Assembly (NCBI GenBank): GCA_021795795.1 | Contig: JAJYPA010000161.1 | Coordinates: 1 to 14,770 of the forward strand | From: Pseudomonadota bacterium | Lineage (GTDB): Bacteria > Pseudomonadota > Gammaproteobacteria > Halothiobacillales > Halothiobacillaceae | Direction: 5' to 3' | DNA length: 14,770 nt | Shown: positions 6,561-13,227 of the stretch, piece by piece | Position numbering within the stretch: the first letter of the stretch is position 1 | Layout: each line of letters opens with the position of its first letter | The notes under the pieces: generated by a model | Told to the model about the DNA's origin: nothing | What the model saw: the letters and a program-made list of their open reading frames with translations, nothing else | The model's database searches: none | Position numbers and translations under genes: made by a program

Positions 6561-8431
6561 CAGATTTCCTCCGGTGTGCTGTCATCGTCCGGCGCGTCCC
6601 AACATAGGGGACAACCTGAACCGGAGCATTGCGGGCAGATTTCCTCTGTTTTTGGCTCTGGTTTTGGGGCTGCATGAACTTCATGAACATGATGAACTTC
6701 ATTTCCCGGAGTTTGAGGCTGGCAAGAATAGTCCATCGCCTGTAGATGAAGTTCACAGTGGATGCCATCCATGCGACGGGTGCCGTCCACGCGGGCCACA
6801 ATGCCGAGTTGACGCAACGCGGGTGCGTATCTGCGGAGTCCATCGGCTAAACCTTTTGGACTTCTGGGCCAATAATCGTCACGCTCATGATCTGGGCGGT
6901 TTTCATTCAGGATTTCCAGCAGTCCCTTGACGGTGCCTGCATACTTATTACCACGATCCACATAAGCGACCATCGCGGTTGCAAGCGGTGAAGCGTCGAT
7001 AGTGCGAGAGATGGCCGTTTTGCGATGATCTGCATACAGGCTCAAAAAGTATCCTTCCGTGTACCCCTGAGTTCTGGCTATGGCTTCGCCGAGTTTTGCG
7101 TAGTCAGCCATGCGCGGAAGTTGTTGGGGTGGTATCCAAACCTTGGGGAGTTCGGCCAGGGTGTCACTGAGCAAATCCAGCAAAGCACCCATGATGCACG
7201 GTGCCGATTTTTCCACGGCATCCCGCAACTCATCGTCTGTAAGCCGGGTTTCAATAATCGGGAGTAGTACGCTGATACTCCGATCCAGCAAATCAGGGCG
7301 AAGGACTACGGGAGATATACCATTCAAGACAACTGGGCAATGCGCTTCCAGCGTTGATTCTTCGCCGTTGGTATAGAGTTGTCTTGCTGCAAATCCGCCC
7401 CCGGTGCAGCAGGTGCAGAGGGCGTCTGACTGATCGTTGGAGATACCGGAAAGGTTCTCGTAACTCAAAAGATGCGAATTGCTGGCGCTGATGAATATAT
7501 CTTCAACCGTCTTTGGTTTGCCGCGTAGTGCTACCTGATTAGGATCAATGAAACGCCGCAAAATGGTCTGTGTCGTCGATTTCGCGGATCCCTGTTCTCC
7601 GGTGAGTTCCAGAAGGGCATAAGGGGTATCTGCTCGGTACGTCTCCAGAACCCAGGCCAAGATCAGCAGCCTTTCCTGTTCTGGCACGTTGACCAATTCC
7701 CAGAGTTTATCCACATTTCCCCCAGGTACAGGCATCGGCAATAGGCGCGTTGATTTGTTGCGTAGGAATTGGACGGGCGGGTTGCTGACAATTTTCCAGC
7801 CTGTAGCCGTGATCTGAACTGCCTGCCAGTCATCGTCACCCAAATCCAGCCATATTCCCGAAGCATCGCTGGCAACCCGTCTGCGGGGTTCGTGTTCGTC
7901 GCCGTCAAACTTGGCCGTACCGGATAGCGCATTACAGGCTGATTTCAGGGTTTCACTGGACGGTGCGGCCCCTAACTCTGAATGGGCGATCCAGGCCAAC
8001 CAATCCCGAAACCCAACCGAGTCAATCCGCCAATGCTCACGGTGGTTGTCCCGTTCCAGACTGGCAAAGGCGTCACCCTCGGCGTCGTGCCAGAGTTCAC
8101 ACTTTTCAGATGCAAGACTGGCAAGTTGCGTTGCCTGGGAGTCTGAGCCGTCGCCGTCTTTTGGGTTTAGAAGCGCGTCCAAAGTGCTAACGTTGATCTT
8201 ACTACAAGCAGCTTTCGCCTCAGCCCGCCACGCTGCATACTCAACTGGATCATCGGCCATGACTTGCTGAACCGCATTTACGCGAGTCTTAAACGCCCTC
8301 CAAAATGCAGGCGCGTCACCATCTTTGGCGATTTCCAGTAATTCAGCCAGGGCGCTTGTATCGATAGCGTCGGTCGGCTCACCAATATCCTCAGCGCCAC
8401 AGGGCGGCAAATTCTCGTTATCAAGACTCAT
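6560..8431 (-). CDS. SF3-like replicative helicase/ATPase
   Basis: The product is 623 aa. The start MSLDNENL at 8431 overlaps the primase stop as ATGA and has AGGGGG 8 bases upstream; the start at 8479 is less likely. Walker A is GEQGSAKST (residues 278-286). It is followed by KTVEDIFISASN, LLSYENLSGISNDQSDALC (a Walker-B-like/sensor region), TGGGFAARQLYTNGEE and a VVLNGI motif with R-P-D-L-L-D-R. These are hallmarks of the ATPase found in phage and plasmid primase-helicase pairs related to P4 alpha and DUF927 proteins. The C-terminus carries CPQCSGSGCPLCW, a CxxC...CxxC zinc knuckle that could bind DNA or a partner. It probably unwinds the origin of the excised element together with the Toprim primase upstream. 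Confidence 0.88.
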   Translation of the reverse strand: MSLDNENLPPCGAEDIGEPTDAIDTSALAELLEIAKDGDAPAFWRAFKTRVNAVQQVMADDPVEYAAWRAEAKAACSKINVSTLDALLNPKDGDGSDSQATQLASLASEKCELWHDAEGDAFASLERDNHREHWRIDSVGFRDWLAWIAHSELGAAPSSETLKSACNALSGTAKFDGDEHEPRRRVASDASGIWLDLGDDDWQAVQITATGWKIVSNPPVQFLRNKSTRLLPMPVPGGNVDKLWELVNVPEQERLLILAWVLETYRADTPYALLELTGEQGSAKSTTQTILRRFIDPNQVALRGKPKTVEDIFISASNSHLLSYENLSGISNDQSDALCTCCTGGGFAARQLYTNGEESTLEAHCPVVLNGISPVVLRPDLLDRSISVLLPIIETRLTDDELRDAVEKSAPCIMGALLDLLSDTLAELPKVWIPPQQLPRMADYAKLGEAIARTQGYTEGYFLSLYADHRKTAISRTIDASPLATAMVAYVDRGNKYAGTVKGLLEILNENRPDHERDDYWPRSPKGLADGLRRYAPALRQLGIVARVDGTRRMDGIHCELHLQAMDYSCQPQTPGNEVHHVHEVHAAPKPEPKTEEICPQCSGSGCPLCWDAPDDDSTPEEI

Positions 8432-9303
8432 GGTTGAACCCCCTTTCTGGCGGCTTTCCAGTCGTTCCAATCGGTGCAACCGTCTGGGATGTTGGCAGGC
8501 ATCGGCAGAATCTTTGCTCTTGATGCAATGGCGGCGGTCTTGCCTTTCTCTTGGCCTATGGCGTCAAAGTCCGGGCAAATCACAAGGCTAATGTCCGGCC
8601 ATCGTTTACGGGCTTCTTGGGCAACGCTGGCAAGATTTCCACAGTCCAGAGCAGCAACATGACAAACATCCGGTTTCAGCGTTTGCAGCGTTGCACTGGT
8701 GGCATAACCTTCCGCGATGTAGAGCGTTTTCGTTCCGTCCGGCAGTCCAGAAACCGGGATAAAATGGCCCGCCTTGCTCATGCCCGATAGGAACTTTTTT
8801 CCACCATCTTCTGCGATGAATTGCAGGCCATGCAATGCTCCGCCAAAGTCCACAATGGGCAGAACCAATGCAGGCCCAGACTGGCGGGCAATGCCGGGAA
8901 TGATGCCTTTGCGGTCAAGGTAAGGGTGTCGTGCAGCAGCTGGTGGTGATTTCGACCATATCTTAGATGCACGCTCGGAAGCGTTACTGTGACGGTCCCG
9001 TTTTTCGGCTTCGTGCTGTTTCCGGTCCTGCTCGATGCGTTCCCTGATGATTGCGCGTTCGGTAGCACTGAGTGCCGTCATGCGCTTTGAACACCATGTT
9101 AAACGCGCTCCTGTCCGCCAGTTGCCAGCAACCCCGGAAGCGGGTGCATCCGGGTGGAAAACGTACCAGATTGAAAGCGCACCGGGTTTGTCATCGGCGG
9201 CATGGGCACGGTGTAGCTGGCCGTCCGGGGTGACGTGAACATCTGCCGCCAGGAAGACGCCTGCACCGATCAGGGCATTTTGAAACTCGGTTACGGTGCT
9301 CAT
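8428..9303 (-). CDS. Toprim-domain primase of P4/plasmid type
   Basis: The product is 291 aa starting MSTVTEF at 9303. GGAGGG lies 7 bases upstream, and the ATG overlaps the stop of the 29-aa ORF. A start at 9327 has no clear binding site. Residues 1-70 have the layout of the N-terminal domain of mobile-element primases (GQLHRAHAADDKPG, then WYVFHPD and GNWRTG). Residues 80-110 are a charged helix. The Toprim domain follows: LYIAEGYATSATL (catalytic Glu 198), AALDCGN and VICPDFDAIG (Asp-x-Asp 245-247). It makes primers for replication of the excised element, working with the helicase encoded next by a 4-bp overlap. No zinc finger is seen at the N-terminus. Confidence 0.88.
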   Translation of the reverse strand: MSTVTEFQNALIGAGVFLAADVHVTPDGQLHRAHAADDKPGALSIWYVFHPDAPASGVAGNWRTGARLTWCSKRMTALSATERAIIRERIEQDRKQHEAEKRDRHSNASERASKIWSKSPPAAARHPYLDRKGIIPGIARQSGPALVLPIVDFGGALHGLQFIAEDGGKKFLSGMSKAGHFIPVSGLPDGTKTLYIAEGYATSATLQTLKPDVCHVAALDCGNLASVAQEARKRWPDISLVICPDFDAIGQEKGKTAAIASRAKILPMPANIPDGCTDWNDWKAARKGVQP

Positions 9304-9389
9304 CGGCCGGCCCTCCACATCGTCCAAGCAAGACGAATGACAAGGGCTCCATCAATAATCGTTAGGATGGCGGTAATCATGTTCATCAT
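9300..9389 (-). CDS. 29-aa hydrophobic microprotein
   Basis: The ORF runs from ATG 9389-9387 to TGA 9302-9300. Its start overlaps the stop of the 76-aa gene (ATGA), and its stop overlaps the primase start (ATGA). A G-run (GGGGGGT) lies about 6 bases before the start. The peptide begins MMNMITAILTIIDGALVIRL and ends AWTMWRAGR: about 22 hydrophobic residues and a basic tail, i.e. one short membrane-type helix. Filling the gap exactly, with coupled junctions on both sides, is the main evidence that it is translated. It may act as a small membrane peptide or merely carry ribosomes to the primase start. Confidence 0.55.
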   Translation of the reverse strand: MMNMITAILTIIDGALVIRLAWTMWRAGR

Positions 9390-9616
9390 TTGCCACCCCC
9401 CAAACGCTCAATATCTGAGGTAATGCGACATAGCAGGATTTCGGCGCCTTGAATGGCATCGAGCGGCAGGACGGTCAGGCTGTGCAGCGTGCGGGTTGCG
9501 TCGAGCAAATGCCTGATGGCTTTGAATCCATCGGGTGATATGCGACAATTATCTGTGATGGTATTGGTAGTGGAAGCGTCGGTTGCCGCCGGCGCTTTTT
9601 TGTCGGCGGCGCTCAT
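9386..9616 (-). CDS. small hypothetical protein between alpA and the primase
   Basis: The product is 76 aa starting MSAADKKAP at 9616. The ATG overlaps the alpA stop as ATGA, and GGAG lies 8 bases upstream; a start at 9634 has no binding site. The first 25 residues are Ala/Thr-rich and probably unstructured. Then comes one folded helical part (ISPDGFKAIRHLLDATRTL, then LPLDAIQGAEILLCRITSDI) ending LGGGK. I do not recognise a family. Its place between the AlpA regulator and the primase suggests a role in control of replication or excision, but that is by position only. Confidence 0.65.
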   Translation of the reverse strand: MSAADKKAPAATDASTTNTITDNCRISPDGFKAIRHLLDATRTLHSLTVLPLDAIQGAEILLCRITSDIERLGGGK

Positions 9617-9798
9617 GCTGCCTGCTCCATCCAACGATCAAGGTCGTCCTTGAGCCAAATTACACACCATGGCGACAATCTCTTTGGTTCTGGTGCCCGG
9701 CCTTCGCTGACATACCGCAAGAAAGTTGATCTTCCCAGTCCGCAATACTTCGCCGCTGCCTGGGCGCGTAATCCACGTTGTTCGGTAATTGTTTTCAT
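9613..9798 (-). CDS. alpA: AlpA-family regulator/excisionase
   Basis: The product is 61 aa starting MKTITEQRG at 9798, with AGAGGA 9 bases upstream. The longer start at 9834 would read through the hairpin described at 9801-9830. Residues 9-30 form the winged-helix/MerR-like HTH (LRAQAAAKYCGLGRSTFLRY), followed by the family's PEPKRLSP and the closing WLKDDLDRWMEQ. In P4-like elements, AlpA proteins activate int expression or act as excisionase/directionality factor. It is the first gene of the long replication operon, so it could set the switch between integrated and replicating states. There is no paired operator evidence at the int promoter. Confidence 0.85.
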   Translation of the reverse strand: MKTITEQRGLRAQAAAKYCGLGRSTFLRYVSEGRAPEPKRLSPWCVIWLKDDLDRWMEQAA

Positions 9799-9800
9799 GT

Positions 9801-9830
9801 GTATCGGTCCTCTAAATGAATACCCGATAC
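9801..9830 (-). promoter_or_regulatory. alpA: inverted repeat enclosing the alpA ribosome binding site
   Basis: On the minus strand GTATCGG (9824-9830) and CCGATAC (9801-9807) form a perfect 7-bp inverted repeat. The 16-base loop holds the alpA Shine-Dalgarno (AGAGGA), and the 3' arm ends 2 bases before the ATG. It can be an RNA hairpin that limits ribosome access, or a DNA operator. The GGGTAT hexamer is repeated here as well. Confidence 0.4.
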
Positions 9831-9911
9831 CCAATCTATCCCCTATTTTGTGTCGCGCAACAATGTCCGGTTACGTCCCTTTCGTGCTCTATTGATGCCG
9901 GACGAAAGACA

Positions 9912-9935
9912 ATAAAAATCCGGCGCTTAGGCCGG
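9912..9935 (-). terminator. rho-independent terminator after the 236-aa gene
   Basis: Minus strand: CCGGC, CTAAGC loop, GCCGG, then ATTTTTATT. It lies about 65 bp past the stop at 10002 and separates that operon from alpA. The same spacer (9799-10001) also has a near-perfect 9-bp inverted repeat TTGTTGCTG/CAGTAACAA (9975-9983, 9993-10001) directly after the stop codon. No clear promoter for alpA was found. Confidence 0.65.
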
Positions 9936-10001
9936 TTTAGTATTTTCGCTGCGAATGGAATAAGCTGTTACCTATTGTTGCTGAGCTATTACCAGTAACA
10001 A

Positions 10002-10712
10002 TTAGTCATGGGTTATCTGGCTTTTTATTGATGCCATCGTAGCTTCTGCTATGTAATCTCTCTTCCATATTGACGCTTTTGTGCCGCTGTATTTTTTTTC
10101 AAGAGCTTTGCCTAGCGTTTCGGATGTCAACTTCTGGCCGCTGTCCACCAGTTCCTGCGCCACGGCCACCAGCCTCTCGCCGCCTTCCAAATAAGCCGCG
10201 CTCTTTGCTGCACTTGGAACGGGTCCGCGCGGTTTCTTCGTGCGAACCTGCACCTCCGGCGAGCCGGGGCTGTCCGGCTGAACCGGATCTCCAGTAGGTT
10301 GCGTGGCGTCCATAATCAGGGCTAACCAATCCATACGCGCTGCGGGATTGTTCTTCTTTACCCACTTCCGAAAATCCGCCAAAAGAATAACGCTGGAACC
10401 CATTTCAATGGTTTGCAGGGTTGGATGCTTATCCAGCACCAGCAAGGGCAGGGCATACGTTTTGATGGCCCCTGACAAGATGTTGTCAATGAGCTGTTGC
10501 TGCACGGCCTTGTAGAGTTCCGCCTGTTGCGGCGTAAAGCTCGGTCCCCAGAGGCGGTCCAGGTAATCTCCGAGCGGCTCGCAGACCTGGCCAAACCCGT
10601 TTGACTCTACCTTGTTCATTCGGACAGGCTTCGCACGATGGTCCGGGCCTCTGACGTAGGTATCTGTGGCCACATCAATAAATTGCCGGGTATTCATCGC
10701 CTGGACGGTCAT
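10002..10712 (-). CDS. hypothetical protein, possible DNA-associated regulator
   Basis: The product is 236 aa starting MTVQAMNTRQF at 10712. The ATG overlaps the stop of the upstream gene (ATGA), with GGAGG 6 bases before; the start at 10766 lies inside that gene and has no binding site. Residues 20-140 are a mixed helical part (LWGPSFTPQQAELYKAVQQQ, DFRKWVKKNNPAARMDWL). Then comes a Pro-rich basic linker (PDSPGSPEVQVRTKKPRGPV) and a C-terminal helical domain (GGERLVAVAQELVDSGQKLT, KALEKKYSGTKASIWKRDY) that looks like a winged-helix or DNA-contacting module. I do not recognise the family. It is the last gene before a terminator. Confidence 0.72.
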   Translation of the reverse strand: MTVQAMNTRQFIDVATDTYVRGPDHRAKPVRMNKVESNGFGQVCEPLGDYLDRLWGPSFTPQQAELYKAVQQQLIDNILSGAIKTYALPLLVLDKHPTLQTIEMGSSVILLADFRKWVKKNNPAARMDWLALIMDATQPTGDPVQPDSPGSPEVQVRTKKPRGPVPSAAKSAAYLEGGERLVAVAQELVDSGQKLTSETLGKALEKKYSGTKASIWKRDYIAEATMASIKSQITHD

Positions 10713-10927
10713 GCCGCACCTCCAGCCCGAAGCGGGACCACTATTCCAGTGTCTTGCAGCAGCCACCTTTCCAGCTTGGCGGGTGCTTCCGCCTGTATTT
10801 TCTGATGCAGCAGCAAGTACCTGTCTGGATCGTCTGGGTTTTCAAATATCCCGTAGGGGTCGCCGACAAGATCCCCCAGCAAAAACCAAATAAGGTCAGT
10901 CCGTAATACCGCAATCATTCTGCTCAT
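10709..10927 (-). CDS. small hypothetical protein
   Basis: The product is 72 aa. The ATG at 10927 follows AAGGAG at 9 bases. It has an N-terminal hydrophobic stretch (IAVLRTDLIWFLLGDLVG), too short and acidic for a sure membrane helix, then an acidic turn (ENPDDPDRY) and a helical part with KIQAEAPAKLERWLLQD. Its stop overlaps the start of the 236-aa gene, so the two work as a coupled pair. I do not recognise the family. The 104 bases between this start and the stop at 11032 contain no evident promoter or terminator. Confidence 0.7.
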   Translation of the reverse strand: MSRMIAVLRTDLIWFLLGDLVGDPYGIFENPDDPDRYLLLHQKIQAEAPAKLERWLLQDTGIVVPLRAGGAA

Positions 10928-11031
10928 AATCCGCGCTCCTTCTGCGCTTCCTTCGTTGAATAGGGGCCATACTCAGGTCGGTGAAGGTTTCCGGCTTTTC
11001 GGGAGCTACCCTAGAGCATGGCTTAAAACAG

Positions 11032-11148
11032 TTAGTGGGCGTAAAACACAATCAGCAAGAAAAGCAACACAAGGCCAATAGTCACGCCCAGGCCAAACCA
11101 TCGGATGACGTAGCGGATATAATCGACTGTAGAGGTTGGGCGTTTTAT
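11032..11148 (-). CDS. 38-aa single-pass membrane peptide, non-standard start
   Basis: Reading from 11148, the frame gives IKRPTSTVDYIRYVIRWFG (first codon ATA) followed by a membrane helix LGVTIGLVLLFLLIVF and AH before TAA. An ideal AAGGAG (11155-11160) lies 6 bases upstream of the ATA and overlaps the stop of the gene before. No ATG, GTG or TTG sits at that place. The nearest alternative is a GTG at 11172, 8 codons upstream and without a binding site, giving 46 aa. The helix matches that of the 139-aa protein at 1685-2104 (YIRYVIRWFGLG against YLGYVIRWFLLG). Either an AUA start, a GTG start or a start lost by a G-to-A change fits. It follows two secreted-protein genes. Confidence 0.5.
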   Translation of the reverse strand: MKRPTSTVDYIRYVIRWFGLGVTIGLVLLFLLIVFYAH

Positions 11149-11158
11149 TGCTATCTCC

Positions 11159-11752
11159 TTAGTTGTTCTCACCGAAGGTAGAACAGTCAGCAGGCGTATG
11201 AGCGCCTTGGTTAATGTTCCCGATAGTTTTCCCAGATGATGAAACCAAGGTCGTAAAAACATCCTGCACGCCATTTTTGTAGTCCGTTACGAAGGTGCCA
11301 GAGCGCGTAATACGGTGGTTAAATCTAAAGGGGTGTGCCTTTTCCATCGGTTTCAACATCGCATACGGCCAGTTCTCGGTGAAAATGAGGTCATCCTTAA
11401 ACCGACCACCGGAAATTACACAGTCCAGATTACCGCCTATATAAAAGCTTGTTCTTTTCAAGGTCGTTGTGTTGATTTGCTGTGTATTGCTTCCCGCAGT
11501 ACCGTATTCCTCAAAATAGAGGTAATTTCCACGTAGGGATGATCGGAGATTCCCAATCGGAAGCCTAATCCCCTTTTTATCCGAAAATACGGTGTGCCAA
11601 TGGGAAGCGCCCAGCTTACGGCATGCGATTACGTGGCGGTGTGTGCCGCCCATTACGGCGCACTGAAGATTATGCGGGTATGGCAATGTAACAGCCATCG
11701 CCACTGTCGGAGCCAAGGCCAGAAGTACAGCGGGGACGATAAATTTTTTCAT
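11159..11752 (-). CDS. secreted hypothetical protein with four cysteines
   Basis: The product is 197 aa. The start MKKFIVPAVLLALAPTVAMA is a textbook signal peptide with an AMA cleavage site at residue 20. The ATG at 11752 lies one base after the stop of the preceding gene, with GGAGAGG upstream. The mature part is mostly beta-like with four Cys (LQCAVM, IACRK, LDCVI, ADCST), likely two disulfides in the periplasm. It contains GIRLPIGNLRSSLRGNYLYF and GNLDCVISGGRF. The signal peptide is nearly the same as that of the TolA-like protein encoded just upstream (MKKLIIPAMLLALVPAVASA), so the two signals share an origin. I do not recognise the mature domain. Confidence 0.78.
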   Translation of the reverse strand: MKKFIVPAVLLALAPTVAMAVTLPYPHNLQCAVMGGTHRHVIACRKLGASHWHTVFSDKKGIRLPIGNLRSSLRGNYLYFEEYGTAGSNTQQINTTTLKRTSFYIGGNLDCVISGGRFKDDLIFTENWPYAMLKPMEKAHPFRFNHRITRSGTFVTDYKNGVQDVFTTLVSSSGKTIGNINQGAHTPADCSTFGENN

Positions 11753-11753
11753 T

Positions 11754-12545
11754 TTACATATCCTCTCCGTTGATATTCAAATGGATTGACTTGTCAAAAT
11801 ATGAGTAAGGCAGTCCTGCGGGGACCTCGAAAGGGGCCGCTTTTTCGATCGCTTTGACCGCTTTGTTAGCAAATCTTTTGCTTCCCGTAAGGTATTGGAT
11901 AACGTCAGGCTTCCCTAACAGTTGTCCATTAGGCGCAAGGCGAATCCATATTGTGCATTTGTGGTCTGAATAACGCGGCCCGTGCCAGTGAGCTTGAAAC
12001 TGAGATTCTATGTTGTTGGTGAGTTCTTCCTGCTCCCTGGAATACATGTCCTCCATTGCCATGCGATGATTGATGGCCGCCGTGAGCTGTTTTTGCGTAG
12101 AGAAGGTGTATCGGTACGGATACTCATAAGCGGCTGCCTGGACGGCGAATTGCATATAGCTGCGCGTGGTTGGATGAAACCGCTGGTTATCTTTTTGACG
12201 ATAATAGGCTTCTCTTAGCATGTACTGCTGAGCTAAACCCAAGTGGTATGAAGTGCCCCATATTCCGGGGTGAGTATGTACCCAGTGCATCTCCTTCTGC
12301 TTCGCAAGCTCATACGTCAGTATAGAAGCTCGGAGCGATATAAGATTAGCACCGTGCATGATGACCTGGTCGTCATGGTACAAAGCGTCGTGTTTAATCC
12401 ATTCCGCCTCTTTAGCGGGATAATGGCTGATGTCCTTCTGCATGCATGCACCGTCCATGTAAACAGACCCGCGAGTCAGCAAATCGGCAGAAGCCACAGC
12501 AGGGACAAGAGCCAGTAACATGGCGGGAATAATCAGTTTCTTCAT
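11754..12545 (-). CDS. secreted protein with a TolA/TonB-type C-terminal domain
   Basis: The product is 263 aa from MKKLIIPAM at 12545 (AGGAG 11 bases upstream). A start at 12599 overlaps the higA stop as ATGA and would add 18 residues before the signal peptide. Residues 1-20 are a signal peptide with an ASA site, not a lasting anchor. Residues 21-170 are helical, Tyr/His-rich and of unknown family. Residues 175-263 match the TolA domain III/TonB C-terminal pattern: NNIESQFQAHW, HKCTIWIRLAPNGQLLG, GSKRFANKAVKAIEKAAPF, then PYSYFDKSIHLNING. TolA III links TolA to Pal/TolB and is the target of filamentous phage pIII and of colicins. A soluble periplasmic copy on a mobile element could interfere with those contacts (inference). 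Confidence 0.8.
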   Translation of the reverse strand: MKKLIIPAMLLALVPAVASADLLTRGSVYMDGACMQKDISHYPAKEAEWIKHDALYHDDQVIMHGANLISLRASILTYELAKQKEMHWVHTHPGIWGTSYHLGLAQQYMLREAYYRQKDNQRFHPTTRSYMQFAVQAAAYEYPYRYTFSTQKQLTAAINHRMAMEDMYSREQEELTNNIESQFQAHWHGPRYSDHKCTIWIRLAPNGQLLGKPDVIQYLTGSKRFANKAVKAIEKAAPFEVPAGLPYSYFDKSIHLNINGEDM

Positions 12546-12595
12546 TTCAGTAGTGGCTCCTGCATCGCGTATTGCCTCGATCAGTTCGTTAGCAT

Positions 12596-12877
12596 TCATA
12601 CAACATTCTCAAATCTTTTCACTTCTGGCGGGTTCTGCCTGACTTTCCACAAATCATATTGCGCTTGCTGGGTGAGCCATGATTCAGCACTGCCACCAAA
12701 TGCCAGAGAAAGACGCACGGCCATTGCGGGGCTGATTCCGGTATGCCCATTCAACAATTCAGATAAAGCCTTACGGGTGACACCAAGGGCTTGCGCTGCA
12801 TCGGTGACACTCAGCCCTAAAGGGTCAATGCAGAGTTCCCGGATCACTTCGCCGGGATGCGGGGGATTGTGCATCAT
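12596..12877 (-). CDS. higA: HigA-family antitoxin
   Basis: The product is 93 aa starting [15 protein letters not shown] at 12877. AGGAG lies 8 bases upstream and overlaps the toxin's stop. The Xre-type HTH spans about residues 24-45 ([20 protein letters not shown]), followed by the family's [20 protein letters not shown] and the [11 protein letters not shown] box. The toxin gene lies just upstream (11-bp gap), the normal higBA order. The antitoxin binds HigB and represses the operon. A likely operator is the inverted repeat at 13181-13227. Its stop overlaps an ATG at 12599 belonging to the next gene, so the envelope module may be co-transcribed with the TA pair. Confidence 0.92.
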   Translation of the reverse strand: MMHNPPHPGEVIRELCIDPLGLSVTDAAQALGVTRKALSELLNGHTGISPAMAVRLSLAFGGSAESWLTQQAQYDLWKVRQNPPEVKRFENVV

Positions 12878-12888
12878 GGTATTGGCTC

Positions 12889-13167
12889 CTAGTGATAATC
12901 CACATAATCAACGTCATCAGCATCTGATCCAGTAAAACAAAAAGTCAGACGCCAGTTGCCTGAAACCCAAACGGCCCAGAAGCCGTCCATATCACCCTTG
13001 AGCGGGTGCAGACGTGTACCCGGCAGGTCCATATCCTGTGGTTGCCTTGCGGCGTCCAGACGGACCAGCAGCAGGCTTAACCGCTTTGCATGGTCGGCAA
13101 TAATTCCCGCTTTACTGCCTGTTTCATAAAACTGGCGTAAACCCTTGTGCCTGAATCTCTGTATCAT
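12889..13167 (-). CDS. higB: HigB-family toxin (RelE-like mRNA interferase)
   Basis: The product is 92 aa. [18 protein letters not shown] is the typical HigB opening, and the end [28 protein letters not shown] carries the family's conserved R...F.F......D..Y.DYH core. The middle contains [20 protein letters not shown] and [12 protein letters not shown], also typical. The length is full. Such toxins cleave mRNA at the ribosome when not bound by HigA. The start at 13167 has AAGG 7 bases upstream and lies about 20 bases after a good promoter that begins inside the int gene. The pair is expected to stabilise the element. Confidence 0.93.
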   Translation of the reverse strand: MIQRFRHKGLRQFYETGSKAGIIADHAKRLSLLLVRLDAARQPQDMDLPGTRLHPLKGDMDGFWAVWVSGNWRLTFCFTGSDADDVDYVDYH

Positions 13168-13180
13168 AGCGTAACCTTAT

Positions 13181-13227
13181 GGGTGACAGTATAGCCTTAG
13201 CCGTTAATCATCACAACATTGTCACCC
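13181..13227. promoter_or_regulatory. promoter of higBA with flanking inverted repeat (likely HigA operator)
   Basis: Minus strand: -35 TTGTGA (13211-13216), a 17-bp spacer, -10 TATACT (13188-13193), 21 bp before higB. The perfect 8-bp arms GGGTGACA (13181-13188) and TGTCACCC (13220-13227) enclose it, 31 bp apart. Both lie over the last codons of int and the int-higB spacer. HigA autoregulation of this site is inferred. Confidence 0.6.

Noticed and set aside
10099..10365. Minus-strand ORF of 88 codons, Arg/Gly-rich
   Set aside because: Shadow of the 236-aa gene in another frame, with no start signal.
10928..10970. 24-codon basic minus-strand ORF starting at 10970
   Set aside because: No ribosome site; it overlaps the start of the 72-aa gene in another frame.
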